From Dendrobium chrysotoxum (Eukaryota > Streptophyta > Magnoliopsida > Asparagales > Orchidaceae): 64,000 bases of DNA. The notes beneath the pieces were generated by a model that saw nothing but the letters and a program-made list of their open reading frames with translations, was not told the DNA's origin and ran no database searches. Of this stretch, positions 48,704-59,212 are shown one piece after another. Numbering within the stretch: position 1 is the first letter of the stretch; every line of letters begins with the position of its first letter. A program made the translations under genes and the position numbers. The stretch is from the NCBI GenBank assembly GCA_019925795.1, contig CM034307.1, forward strand, positions 41,627,201 to 41,691,200. The letters run 5' to 3'.

Positions 48704-49379
48704 AATCTCTCCAACTTATGACACTATCTAGCAGGAGAGTTAATTGCATTTCTTCTGAAGAGTTTGCTCTTTGAGATTTTTCTACATAGCTAGCTAAAAA
48801 CATGAAACATCATGATTTTAACAAAATCAAGGCTTTCTCAGATTGTATTGTAATTGGCTTTAGTACTATCTAATATCAAAATTTTTCAGTGGAATTTGTT
48901 TTTTTCCATATAGCTTTATATATTGTTTAGCCAATTACTCGTTAAGAGGTTATAGAGTTGTGTTACTTGCCCTTGCCTCTATCATTTTCTTTCTATAACT
49001 TTTTCCTTTCATGTATTAAAACTACAACAGGAGCAGTTAATATGAATTTCCCTAGACTAAACGGTCAAGCAATGTTAATAAGCTTAGAATATTAAATATA
49101 TTAATTACATAACTTTATCTGTAAGAAAACTTATATTTCAAGTTCCTAACATAATTCTAATATTAAGGACTAACTTCTTTGCCTATATCTTGCTTATTTA
49201 ACATTCCACTCGGGCAACAATGTAAAGACCCTTGCACACTTCTCATTATTTTCAAGCCACATTAAAAAAATACAAGAAATGAGAAAGAAACACCCAAACT
49301 CATACCTTTACAAAACTAGCAAAAGTAGCACCACTGCAATGGTTCACAATTAATTTCTAATATTTTGCTTGGATACCAT

Positions 49380-49500
49380 GCCAGTAGTTGCTTCCAATTA
49401 AAATGTCGAAACTTTCGATCCAATGGGAAAGGAATGTCGTCGAGCGAAGACGAACAACAACGAAGGAGCCGAAGAAGCGACTAGTGCAAAAACTCTGCCT
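49380..49500. repeat. Copy of the GC-richer segment at 2.1 kb
   Basis: It matches 2,110-2,245 closely, including 'agttgcttccaattaaaatgtcga' landmarks, 'gaaggagccgaagaagcgact' and 'ctctgcct'. ORFs on both strands (49,398-49,629) are short and continue into the unrelated repeat that follows, so I do not call a gene. Confidence 0.8.
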
Positions 49501-50290
49501 CTTACCATCACAAAACTACGTGCTGCAGAAAGAGATATAGATATATTTAAGTATACTACGATGTACTTACACTTCTCTTTAATGACGCCTCGGATATGTA
49601 TCGAAAATGTCAAAAATGTGTCCGATTAAAATGGGAGACATGTGTCCAACATGCTTATCTTAAATATTTTATTAATTTTTTTAATATAATTTCTTATATT
49701 TCAAATTTTTATTTATTAAAAAATAAAAATTAATTTTTTATTTCCTCTCAACCACCCCAAATCAATTGCCTACGCTCAATACCCCATTCCTCGAACATAC
49801 AATTTTCATTTTTATCTTCAGATCATAGCCAGGGTCTTACAACAATGCCCGATGTCATAGCAACATTGACTTTTGATGCCATCACAACATCAATGTTTCA
49901 AAATCATCTTAAAACCAAAATTTGATGCTAGATCATACCCTTGCATCATCTCGACATCTCATCATTGACCAACATCATCCAAACATAAATGATGGACTCT
50001 ATCTCGACCTCGATGCTCAATGCCTGACTCTTGACAGTATTCTTGTCTCCCCTTTTGACGCTTCATACACGACATCAACTCTAACTCTTGACATCAAAAT
50101 ATTAAAAATTTTAAGCACTAAGCTTAGTTAAATGATTTATTATTTCACAATTTTTTAAAAAAATTTTAATATTCTGCTTACTAAATTTCTATAAATTATT
50201 TTTTCAGATATAAACTTTATAATACGTTGTCAAACCCTCATTCATGTCCTATATTTTTAATAATGGATGTGTTCGTGTCATGTCGTACAA
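49495..50290. repeat. Dispersed 0.8-kb repeat, copy 1
   Basis: It aligns with 61,066-61,860 in the same orientation with only scattered differences. Landmarks include 'gatatagatatattta.gtat', 'gacgcctcggatacgtatc', 'gtgtccgattaaaatg', an AT-rich centre and a 'gatgtgttcgtgtcatgtcgt' end. No known transposon class is evident. ORFs 49,922-50,131 and 61,430-61,663 occupy equivalent places and encode similar short peptides, but differ by indels and show no domain. Confidence 0.75.
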
Positions 50291-50634
50291 CCCTCATTCA
50301 TGAGTACCGCCAGACCACTGCCCAGAGTTCCGCCAGACCACCCATTGACTATAATTTTGTTGACCAAACAAACATATCAATATAGATTTATCCAATTTCC
50401 ACCATGTAATGCACTCTATATGATGTATATTCGTTAGCTATGGATGTTCTTTCAAACTGGGCCAGGCGTCGGGATTTTTCCCCCATTTCTCAAGGGTCTC
50501 CACGCAAAAATCCTAATGTCTCTTATGAACGCAACACTCTCTCTTTCATCTTATTGTGTATTGGATCTTCGTACAATGCTAAGACGTTAAACTTTATACT
50601 TCTCTACCGCCACGAATATTTCAGGACACAATAA
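50290..50634 (+). mobile_element. LTR-retrotransposon end fragment
   Basis: The sequence 'gggccaggcgtcgggatttttcc' with 'caagggtctccacgcaaaaatcc' resembles the U5 end of plant LTRs and matches, diverged, the fragment at 62.9-63.3 kb (shared 'ggat.t.cgtacaa.gcta' near the end). It is followed by a primer-site-like sequence, ttggcgtcgtctataagaaa. No coding region follows, so only the LTR end is kept. Confidence 0.5.
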
Positions 50635-51039
50635 TTTGGCGTCGTCTATAAGAAACATGGTTCCTAAATGAGTGGCAATTTTGCTTTGAGATTGTCCTAA
50701 CATCAGCCATTTCTACATCAATCAAATGCAATAGGCATCTTCTGAGAGGAAGCATGTCAATGTAAACAAAAGCATTAGGCATCTTCTGACATTGCATTAA
50801 ACATAGAAAACTTCAGAACTATCTCAAACTACTTCCCCTTCAAAAGAAGTGCATTTATAGAATGCATTCATAGGAATTATAAATAAAACAAGAGGATCAA
50901 CTGTTCCTTGTTACCAACAAAAACAAGAATCACAATCATGTCAAGTGAAAAGCACTATATCTCTCTTAATCTCAATATAAATTTAAAATATATGGTAATT
51001 TTCCCTCTCCATTGCTGTTTCTCTACCTCCCATCTCTAA

Positions 51040-51240
51040 ATGATTACTTTTTCTCCCTTATGCAACTCCAATCAATATAAGAGAAAGAGAGAGTATATTT
51101 AATAACTTCAACCGAGTAACAAACTTTATAAGCAGACCTAATAGTACATGATCCATGATATTTTAACTTTTCCATTTCACTGTTTTAACTGCTCTGCTCT
51201 CCCAAAGCTATCCTGCTTTAAGGTCAGCATAGACTAAGAA
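51040..51240 (-). promoter_or_regulatory. Promoter-like module, copy 1
   Basis: On the minus strand the sequence reads TATAAAGT (near 51,130), then a CT-rich leader (TCTCTCTTTCTCTTATATTG) with an upstream GGGAGAGCAGAGCAGTT block. TATA box plus pyrimidine-rich leader is the usual form of a plant core promoter. Four related copies exist (54.36-54.52, 56.38-56.57, 57.08-57.28 kb). No coding exon was recognised downstream, so its activity is unproven. Confidence 0.3.
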
Positions 51241-51309
51241 ATTTGCTTTCTCAGGGGGTCATTAGTGTAAAGAGTCTAACAAAGCACTATACGATGCAAA
51301 GATTTAAGC

Positions 51310-51720
51310 TTTAATAATTTATATAATAGATTAGATATTAAGGAGGGGAAAAGATAGATGTATAAGTTAGCCAAACAAAAAGATAAGAGTAGTAAGAATT
51401 TAGTTCAAGTGAAGTGCATTAAGGATGAAGATCAAAAAGTGATTTTATTAGAAGAACGTATTCCAAAAAGATGGATAAGATATTTTGCTAAACTTTTCAA
51501 TGAAGAATACGAGAATACGGTTGATTTTCGTAACCTTAGCATCCTAAATGAAAATAAAGATTTTTGTTTTTATCGACGTATTAGTAAAACTGAAGTTATA
51601 GTGGCTTTAAAGAAAATGAAGTGTGAAAAAACTATTAGACCTTATGATATTCCAATAGAGGTGTATAAATGCTTAGGAGACGAAGGAATTTCTTGACTAT
51701 CTAAACTTTTTAATATTATT
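51310..51720 (+). pseudogene. LINE reverse-transcriptase fragment (RTE-like), copy 1
   Basis: The plus-strand frame 51,358-51,696 encodes QVKCIKDEDQKVILLEE, WIRYFAKLFNEE, FCFYRRISKTEVIVALKKMK and YDIPIEVYKCLG. The last two are the start of the LINE RT domain (the EAL..MK.GKAxGPDGIPIEVWKCLG region). The fragment stops before the catalytic motifs of the palm domain. It lies in the duplicated segment and has a second, more damaged copy at 57.4-57.75 kb. Confidence 0.85.
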
Positions 51721-51822
51721 TTGAAGACTAAAACAATGTCAGACGAGTGAAGAAATCATGTGCAGTAAATGACTAAATTCTAAATTATCACCATCGTTGC
51801 CCTCACAACATTCACACATAGA

Positions 51823-52141
51823 AAATATAATCACAGCAACTACATGTTTTTGGTATACCGCTACTCTTGAAAATGCCATCTTATTAGGGCTTTTTAATTG
51901 TATTTCAAGGCGGAGATGAGGCAACTAATAGGTTTTCCATCTGTAAATAAAAAATATAATCCTCCATCCATGCAATTTAAATTTCCAATTCATATGGACA
52001 GATTGTGAGAAAATTTTCCAACATTATAAAGAAATAGAATGGTAAGAGAAGCTCTTAAATTTGTAAGGTAATGCAAAAGGAAAGGCAGTGCACTTAGATT
52101 GTCAGTAAGATATGATGAGAATTTATACATGGAACATCTGT

Positions 52142-52197
<56 letters not shown>

Positions 52198-52253
52198 CCG
52201 AAACCTGCTTCAAAAGAGACAGAGAGAGTACGATATGACTATTGAATTCCAAC
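51823..52253. repeat. TA-unit, single copy
   Basis: This is the singleton relative of the tandem array at 57,859-59,212. Landmarks 'tttttggtataccg', 'tttcaaggcggagatgaggcaact', 'gtgagaaaattttccaac', (TA)n at 52,144-52,197, then 'cgaaacctgcttca' and 'ctattgaattccaac' are shared. A (TA)n-derived Tyr-Ile ORF here is an artefact. Confidence 0.85.
52144..52197. repeat. (TA)n microsatellite
   Basis: About 27 uninterrupted TA dinucleotides. It sits in the same position of the unit as the tracts at 58.2, 58.66 and 59.1 kb. Confidence 0.95.
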
Positions 52254-53189
52254 ACTATTAAATAATCAATCAGCTTTCTAAAAGCCCTCCAAATTGAAGC
52301 ATACACGAACGCACATTCCCTTGCAGATGTCTAGAAAGAACATCCATAGCTAAAGAAAAAAAGATATGGGCTTAATGTTGATCCTTGATGTGATCCAACT
52401 GAAATAAAAAATACTATGATCTCTCAGTTATAGCCATAAAAAGCTAAAATCATGATGTCTGCAAAGGTTGCTTCATGAGGCTTATTTCTCTGTCATTACA
52501 GCAAGGAAGAGGTAAAAAGAAACGACAAACAAAGTAGAATATCACCATTAAGAAAGCTAAAGACCATGTAATGCAGAGTAATAACAATACGCTGCAGCAT
52601 TCACTGACAGCAGAAACTAAAATATAGATGGGCCTATAAATTGAAAATCCGAACAATTTTAGTAACTCTTATGGTAGCTTCTTATTATTCTAAAGAATTT
52701 GTAAGTTCATCTCAAAGACTCTCATTAAATAACACTTATAAGTTACTGATAAGAGTTTCACAATTGCAGCAATTTAAATGATATATATATATATATATTC
52801 AAGATGAAATTTAATATCAAATATGTCACTCATATATTCCATTCCTAGCACCTATACCTTCCTAATAATTTTTTTTTTAATTTCTTGCACACATATTTGA
52901 TCTATTGATGGTAGATATTAAATATTAAAATTTTAGGTATTAGATATGTAAACAGTAAAATATAAAATGATATGTATGTAAATCCCTCTTTTTTTTCTTT
53001 TTTTTTTTTACTTCAGACAAAACAACAATATTTTTAAAACTCACGCATTTGAAACACTTAACACTTGTTTCTAAATCACCATCATTATAGGATATTGAAA
53101 AATTCCATAACAGCCATTTAAAACCAAAGGCTAAATTCTAAATCCTCAGATATGTTGTGTGATAGAAAAGTCCCTCTCAAATTTAAAGG

Positions 53190-53640
53190 GAAAATCCTAT
53201 AAGATGGTGTTCAGACTTGCAACGCTCTATGGTGCAAAATGCTGCAAAAGATAAGCATAATATAAAGTAAAATGTTGCAGAGATGAGGATGCTCAGGTAG
53301 ATGAGTGGCTTTACTTTTAGAGATAGGTAATAAAATGAGCATATACGTGAAAATATTAGAGTAAGTCCAGTGGAAGATAAGATTAGAGAGTCACCTTAGA
53401 TGGTTTGGTCACAAAATATGGAGGCCTTCCGATGACCCGATTAGGAAAGTAGATGTATTAGATTTGGCTTATGTTAAGAAAGGTAGAGGTAAACCTAAAA
53501 AGACTTGGTTAAAAAATATTAGAAATGACATTCCTTTATTAGATTTAAATGAGAATTTAAAATTTAACAAGACAATGAAGAAAAAGGATTCATATAGTCG
53601 AACCCATGTAGTGGGATAAAGGCTTAATGTTGTTGTTGCT
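53190..53640 (+). pseudogene. LINE C-terminal fragment (RTE-like) with 3' tail
   Basis: The plus strand encodes ATLYGAKCC, EMRMLRWMSGFTF, EDKIRESHLRWFGHKIWRPSDD and KKGRGKPKKTWL, the conserved end of RTE-like LINE ORF2. A decayed version of the HVADPT terminus and the tail 'gtagtgggataaaggctt' then TTG repeats follow. It has stops and frameshifts. The RT and endonuclease parts are absent, which fits a 5'-truncated insertion. Confidence 0.85.
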
Positions 53641-53889
53641 AAATTCTAAATCATCATGATGGCTCTTCAAACTTTTTACTTAGAAGAAATAATCACAACA
53701 CACTAGTACATGTTATGTTTATGGTACAAATCTTGATAACTGCCATATCATTAGGAACTGTTTTTCATGACGAAAACAAAAGTTCTAATTATACACAAGA
53801 AGCCATATAAAAATAAAAAAATAGTATCACCAATCAATGCAGTTCCATTTTTCCTTTTTATAGTGAGTAATTATAAGAATGCACAAGAA

Positions 53890-54015
53890 GCAAAAATAAC
53901 AACATCAAGCCCAAATCCCACTATGTGGTGACAAAGCTCTTTGACTATATTATGTCCTACTAAGAGTCAAATTCTCATTCATGAATACACCAGCATACAT
54001 TAAAATGAACCTTTT

Positions 54016-54020
<5 letters not shown>
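53890..54020 (-). mobile_element. LINE 3' tail fragment, minus strand
   Basis: Reverse-complemented, it reads 'aatgagaatttgac', a decayed coding end and 'gtgggatttgggcttgatgttg'. This is the same short tail as at 29,112-29,234 and 53,560-53,640. Its 5' end is near the same place as the copy at 29,112. Confidence 0.7.
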
Positions 54021-54024
<4 letters not shown>

Positions 54025-54078
<54 letters not shown>

Positions 54079-54095
54079 GTGAGAGAGAGAGAGGG
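54025..54095. repeat. (GA)n microsatellite
   Basis: Roughly 33 GA/GT-interrupted dinucleotides immediately before a promoter-module copy. Confidence 0.95.
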
Positions 54096-54104
54096 TGTAT
54101 GTAA

Positions 54105-54560
54105 CTAACTGTCAACAAATGTATTAGGGGTGTTCTGACACTGCATTAAGCATAGAACTTGAGTCCAACACTAACAACTTCCCTCTCCTAGAGTACCGTC
54201 ATAGAAATTACGATGAAAACAAGACCCAACCACAGTTCCTTGTTACCAACTAAAACAAGAATCACTATCATGTCAAGTGAAAGACACCTCATCTCTCAAT
54301 CTCCCTCTCAATTTCAAATATATGATAATCTAACCTCTCTACCTCTTTCCCTCCCACTCATCCATAAATACCGCCTTCTTTTTTCCCCAATGCAACTCCT
54401 AAGAGAAAGAGGATATGTATTCACTAAAACCGAGCTGCTGGCTTTATATGGAGACCTAATAGCAGCTCCATGATGCATTTACTATTCCATCTCTCATTAT
54501 TTTTACTACTCTGCTCTCCCAAGGCTAAGAAGAAACCCTTTCCAAGAGCCACTAGTGTAT
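54105..54560 (-). promoter_or_regulatory. Promoter-like module, copy 2
   Basis: It carries the same landmarks as the module at 51.0-51.24 kb. On the minus strand there is a TATA-like box (plus 'ctttatatggagacctaatag', near 54,440), a pyrimidine-rich leader with CTCTTTCTCTTAGG, then a 'tgacattgcatt'-related block further down. The minus-strand ORF at 54,759-54,424 crosses the module and has no recognised domain. Confidence 0.3.
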
Positions 54561-55234
54561 ATATAACATAGGAAACAACCCCATTATAATTAGACCCTTG
54601 GTTTTCCTTGATCAAAGAGAATGTTACCATAAAAATAATATGCAAACTCTGGTGATTTCTTGAGGCAAATAATGCAGCACAAATTAGCCCTTTAATAAAT
54701 ATTGGGGTGCAATGTTCAAACTCGTAGAAGATCAGCTCAACCTTACCCAAACTGTCCAACCCAAGCTGTCAACAATAAAGAATCAGAAAAAGTTGGGTAC
54801 ACAGTTATAAGATCCACAAGCTACTGCAAAGGAAAGAAGCTTGATTTGTTAAAATTGCACATTTAATTCCCACGCACACATGAGAATATTTAGTATAAAA
54901 CAACAGAAATCAAAGAAAAAAAAAGTTTTGTAAGAGCTTTAATTAAAAATGTAGAAAGATGTGAGAAAATATACTAGAAATGGCAACAAGTTTTACCCAT
55001 TTAATTTTCCCGAAATTATAATATGGCATGCATGAGGATAAATGGAATATTTTTCAGAATCTGGACAATGGAAAATTTTTTTGACAGCTGCATTTTTCAT
55101 CTGGACAATGGAAAATTTTTTTGACAGCTGCAACAGAGATGACTGAGAATATAATGAAACCAGAAAAACAATATAACAAAATCCACACATAAACCTCTTT
55201 AAAAGAAGAGGCTCCGACAAACCCATTTACTTCA
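54560..55234. other. Unassigned sequence with 40-bp-period repeat
   Basis: No gene was recognised. At 55,060-55,132 a 33-base run starting 'tctggacaatggaaaa' occurs twice with a 40-bp period and no mismatch. Confidence 0.6.
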
Positions 55235-55821
55235 GAAAAAACCTTCCCAAATTAGCTAAGGTGGAATCAAATTTGTCCCCTTAGACAAATACTCACCCTA
55301 GATCTACAAGGTGCCCTTGGACAACGCAACCCAAGGCTGCCGACAAGGATCCTTCTATCAGGTTGGGTCAACTAACCTCCTCTGACTAAGTAGACTAGGG
55401 GCCACGATAGCCTAGGACCACGGAACCATGGGATCTTGATCGGGTCTATCATTCATTCCCCCACCATCCGCTTTAAGTACAAGATGGTGAAATTCCAATT
55501 TTAAATATCCAATTTTCAACATCTAAACCCATGCTGCTACTATATGTCGGATATCGCGTATTTAGGGATACGACGTATTCATCGACGACTAGCATTAATC
55601 AAAAGTTCTCTCTCGTTATCGGGAGGGGTAATTAACTATAGAGGATTGCACCATTAGAAATCAGAACTCAGATCATAAAGTCCCTGCAAAATAAGGGTGA
55701 AATATCTGGGTGTGTCTTATCTACAAACTCAATCTGTCATCCAAAAATTTATCCCAAAATTTAATTCGTTGAAACTCCCCGAAGCGAGGGAAGGCCGGGG
55801 CACGAATTTTTGGAGCCCACA
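55235..55821 (+). mobile_element. LTR fragment related to the outer element, opposite orientation
   Basis: Reverse-complemented, this matches the first 600 bases (plus-strand coordinates) of the outer LTRs. Matching landmarks are 'aatttttggagcccaca' at its end (LTR terminus), a 'gggatcttgatcgggt' stretch, and 'ttgattccaccttagct' at its start, equal to 40,500-40,530. It is therefore the 3' end of an LTR of a related element inserted on the plus strand, truncated on its left. Confidence 0.82.
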
Positions 55822-56033
55822 TAAAAATAGCTGATGGCCACATCAGTTGCTACTAAAGGCCAACCTGGATAACTTTTCCTTATGATAAAAGGGTGTAGAG
55901 GAAAGCATATTTGGTAATCATCAGTACCCTAGTAAAGGAGTTACTTGCCTTCATGGGGATCGATCTTCAAATCCCCTGTTAAATATAACTGTAAAAAAAA
56001 ATAAGTTGTTCATGAATAGCTCACATTCGACCA

Positions 56034-56600
56034 TTAATATATGTTATACCATGAAGATAGAAACATAGAGAGAGACATATAAAGAGAGAGAGAGAGAGAG
56101 GAAGGTGTGCTATTGTCAACAAATGCATTAGGGATCTTCTGACACTGCATTAAATATAGAATTTGAGAACTATCACAAACTACTTCCCTCAGATATGAAT
56201 TGAATTTACAGAATACCTTCATAGAAATTGCAATGAAAACATTAGGATCCAACAACAGTTCCTTGTTACCAACAAAAATATGAATCAAAATCCGGTCATG
56301 TAAAAGACACTTCATCTCTCTTAATCTCCCTCTCAATGTCAAATATATGGGTAATTTGTCCTCCTCATCTCTCCTTCTAATCTCTAATTGCTGCCATATA
56401 TTTCCCCATATGCAACTCCATTCAATATTAGAGAAAGAGAGAATATGCATTCAATACAACTGAGTAGCTGACTTTATAGGCAGATCTAATAGTACAAGAT
56501 CCACGAAGTATTAACTTTTTCATCTCTCACTGTTTTCACTGCTCTGCTCTCCCAAGGCAATCCATCTTTAAGGTCAGCATAGGTTAAAAAGATAACCTTT
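56034..56600 (-). promoter_or_regulatory. Promoter-like module, copy 3
   Basis: This is a third copy of the module: TATA-like plus 'gactttataggcagatctaatag' near 56,470, leader 'attagagaaagagagaatatgcattc' (CT-rich on the minus strand), and the 'ccttgttaccaacaaaaa' block. A minus-strand ORF of 138 codons (56,450-56,034) crosses it. It has no recognised domain and is not conserved as a frame in the other copies, so I do not call it a gene. Confidence 0.3.
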
Positions 56601-57079
56601 CTCAAAGGAATTGAGTCCACATAACATATAAAATTATCACCAATACATAGAAAGTGAAACTGACAAGCATAGATATATAAAGAGCAGTCACAATATCTTC
56701 CACATCAAAACCTGATTTCTTTGAATACAACATAAAGATAGCACCCCAGCGCCCCTGTCAACAAATGCAATAGGCATCTTCTGAGAGGGAGCATTTAACC
56801 GTCAACAAAAGCATTAGGCATCTTCTGACATTGCATTAAACATAGAAAACTTCAGAACTATCACAAACTACTTCCCCATGAAAAGAAGTGCATTTATAGA
56901 ATACATTCATAGGAATTATAAAGAAAACAAGAGGATCAGCAGTTCCTTGCTACCAACAAAAATAAGAATCACAATCAGGTCAAGTGAAAGGCACTATATC
57001 TCTCTCAATCTTACTATAAATTTAAAATATTTGATAATTTACCCTCTCTATACCTGTTTCTCTCCCTCCCATCTCTAAA

Positions 57080-57280
57080 TGCCGTCTTTTTTTTCCCTTA
57101 AGCAACTCCAATCAATATAAGAGAAAGAGAGAGGATATGTAATAACTTAAACCGAGTAGCAGACTTTATAAGCAGACCTAATAATACATGATCATGGTGT
57201 TTAACTTTTCAATTTCTCACTGTTTTAACTGCTCTGCTCACCCAAAGCTATCCTGCTTTAAGGTCAGCATAGACTAAGAA
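57080..57280 (-). promoter_or_regulatory. Promoter-like module, copy 4
   Basis: The plus-strand 'agactttataagcagacctaataatacatgatc' landmark and the CT-rich minus-strand leader match copy 1 most closely, as expected from the segmental duplication. Confidence 0.3.
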
Positions 57281-57354
57281 ATATCCTTTCTCAGGGGTCA
57301 TTAGTGTAAGGAGTCTAAAAAAGCAATATGCAATGCAAAGATTTTAGCTTTAAT

Positions 57355-57770
57355 GATTTATATAATAAATTAGATATTAAGGAGGGCGAAAGATAGATAT
57401 AAAAGTTGGCCAAACAAAGATATAGGAGTAGTAAGTATTTAGCTCAAATTAAGTGCATTAAGGATGAAGATCAAAAAGTAGTTTTATTAGAAGAACATAT
57501 TCAACGATGGATAAGATATTTAGCTAAACTTTTCAATGAAGATTGTGATAATAAAGTTGATTTTAGTGACCTTGGCATCCTAAATTAATATAAAGACTTT
57601 TGTTTTTATCGACGTATTATTAAAACTAAAGTTAGAGAGGCTTTAAAGAAAATGAAGTGTGAAAAGGCTGTTGGACCTTATGATATTCCAATAATGGTGT
57701 ATAAATGCTTAGGAAATGAAGGAATTTCTTAACTTACTAAACTTTTTAATATTATTTAAAGACTAAAAGA
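57355..57770 (+). pseudogene. LINE reverse-transcriptase fragment (RTE-like), copy 2
   Basis: It has the same content as the fragment at 51,310-51,720: QIKCIKDEDQKVVLLEE, RWIRYLAKLFNED and, after a stop, FYRRI and KCLG remnants. More stops are present than in copy 1, and the upstream start codon is lost. Confidence 0.8.
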
Positions 57771-57858
57771 TGTCAAATTAGTGGAGAAATCATGTGCAGT
57801 AAATTGCTAAATTCTTAATTATCACTATCATTGCCCTCACAACTTTAACTCATAGAAG

Positions 57859-58197
57859 AGATAATCACATCAACTACATATTTTTGGTATACCGTTAATC
57901 ATGAAAATGCCATCTGATTAGGGCTTTTTAACTGTATTTCAAGGCTGAGATGAGGCAACTGATAGGTTTTCCATCTGTAAATGAAAAAGATAATCCTCCA
58001 TCTGAGCAATTAAAATTTCCCACTCATATGGTCAGATTGTGAGAAAATTTTCCAACATGCAAAAGAAATAGAATAGAGACGGAGGCTCTTAAATTTGTAA
58101 GGTAATGCATAAGGAAATGTAGTGCACTTAGATTGCATGAAAGATATGCTGATTTTATATATAAAACGTCTGTCGATATACATATACATACATACAT

Positions 58198-58268
<71 letters not shown>

Positions 58269-58646
58269 CGAAACCTGCTTCAGAATAGAAAGAGAGTACA
58301 ATATGGCTATTGAATTCCAACAGATAATCACATCAACTACATATTTTTGGTATACCGTCAATCATGAAAATGCCATCTAATTAGGACTTTTTAATTGTAT
58401 TTCAAGGCGGAGATGAGGCAACTGATAGGTTTTCCATCTGTAAATGAAAAAGATAATCCTCCATCCGAGCAATTAAAATTTCCCATTCATATGGTCAGAT
58501 TGTGAGAAAATTTTCCAACATGCAAAAGAAATAGAATAGAGACGGAGGCTCTTAAATTTGTAAGGTAATGCATAAGGAAATGTAGTGCACTTAGATTGCA
58601 TGAAAGATATGCTGATTTTATATATAAAACGTCTGTCGATATACAT

Positions 58647-58709
<63 letters not shown>

Positions 58710-59085
58710 CGAAACCTGCTTCAGAATAGAAAGAGAGTACAATATGGCTATTGAATTCCAACAGATAATCACATCAACTACATATTTTTGGTATACCGTC
58801 AATCATGAAAATGCCATCTGATTAGGGCTTTTTAATTGTATTTCAAGGCGGAGATGAGGCAACTGATAGGTTTTCCATCTGTAAATGAAAAAGATAATCC
58901 TCCATCCGAGCAATTAAAATTTCCCATTCATATGGTCAGATTGTGAGAAAATTTTCCAACATGCAAAAGAAATAGAATGGAAACGGAGGCTCTTAAATTT
59001 GTAAGGTAATGCATAAGGAAATGTAGTGCGCTTAGATTGCAAGAAAGATATGCTGATTTTATATATATAACGTCTGTCGATATAC

Positions 59086-59160
<75 letters not shown>

Positions 59161-59212
59161 CGAAACTTGCTTCAAAATAGAAAGAGAGTACAATATGGCT
59201 ATTGAATTCCAA
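57859..59212. repeat. Tandem array of three TA-bearing units (463, 441 and 450 bp)
   Basis: Units begin 'agataatcacatcaactaca' at 57,859, 58,322 and 58,763, and end 'ggctattgaattccaac'. The units are nearly identical outside the (TA)n tracts (about 58,206-58,266, 58,659-58,707 and 59,093-59,158), which differ in length. Near-identity indicates recent tandem amplification. Several ORFs with Tyr-Ile runs arise from the TA tracts and are not genes. Confidence 0.9.

Larger units (their letters stand above)
50725..52330. repeat. Segmental duplication, copy 1 (promoter module + LINE fragment + TA unit)
   Basis: The order of landmarks here is repeated at 56,760-59,260: the 'cattaggcatcttctgacattgcatt' block, the TATA-containing module, the LINE RT fragment, the (TA)n unit, then 'cagctttctaaaagccctcc'. 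Copy 2 has three TA units where this has one. Parts also occur at 54,105-54,560 and 56,095-56,600. Confidence 0.75.

Noticed and set aside
48446..48803. ORFs on both strands through the small inverted-repeat element
   Set aside because: They run through transposon ends and have no domain; the frames are chance.
56034..56450. 138-codon minus-strand ORF as a host gene
   Set aside because: The frame is not kept in the other three copies of the same module and no domain is visible.
57859..59212. CRISPR-like array of repeats
   Set aside because: Units are 441-463 bp without short repeat/spacer structure, and the DNA is eukaryotic.
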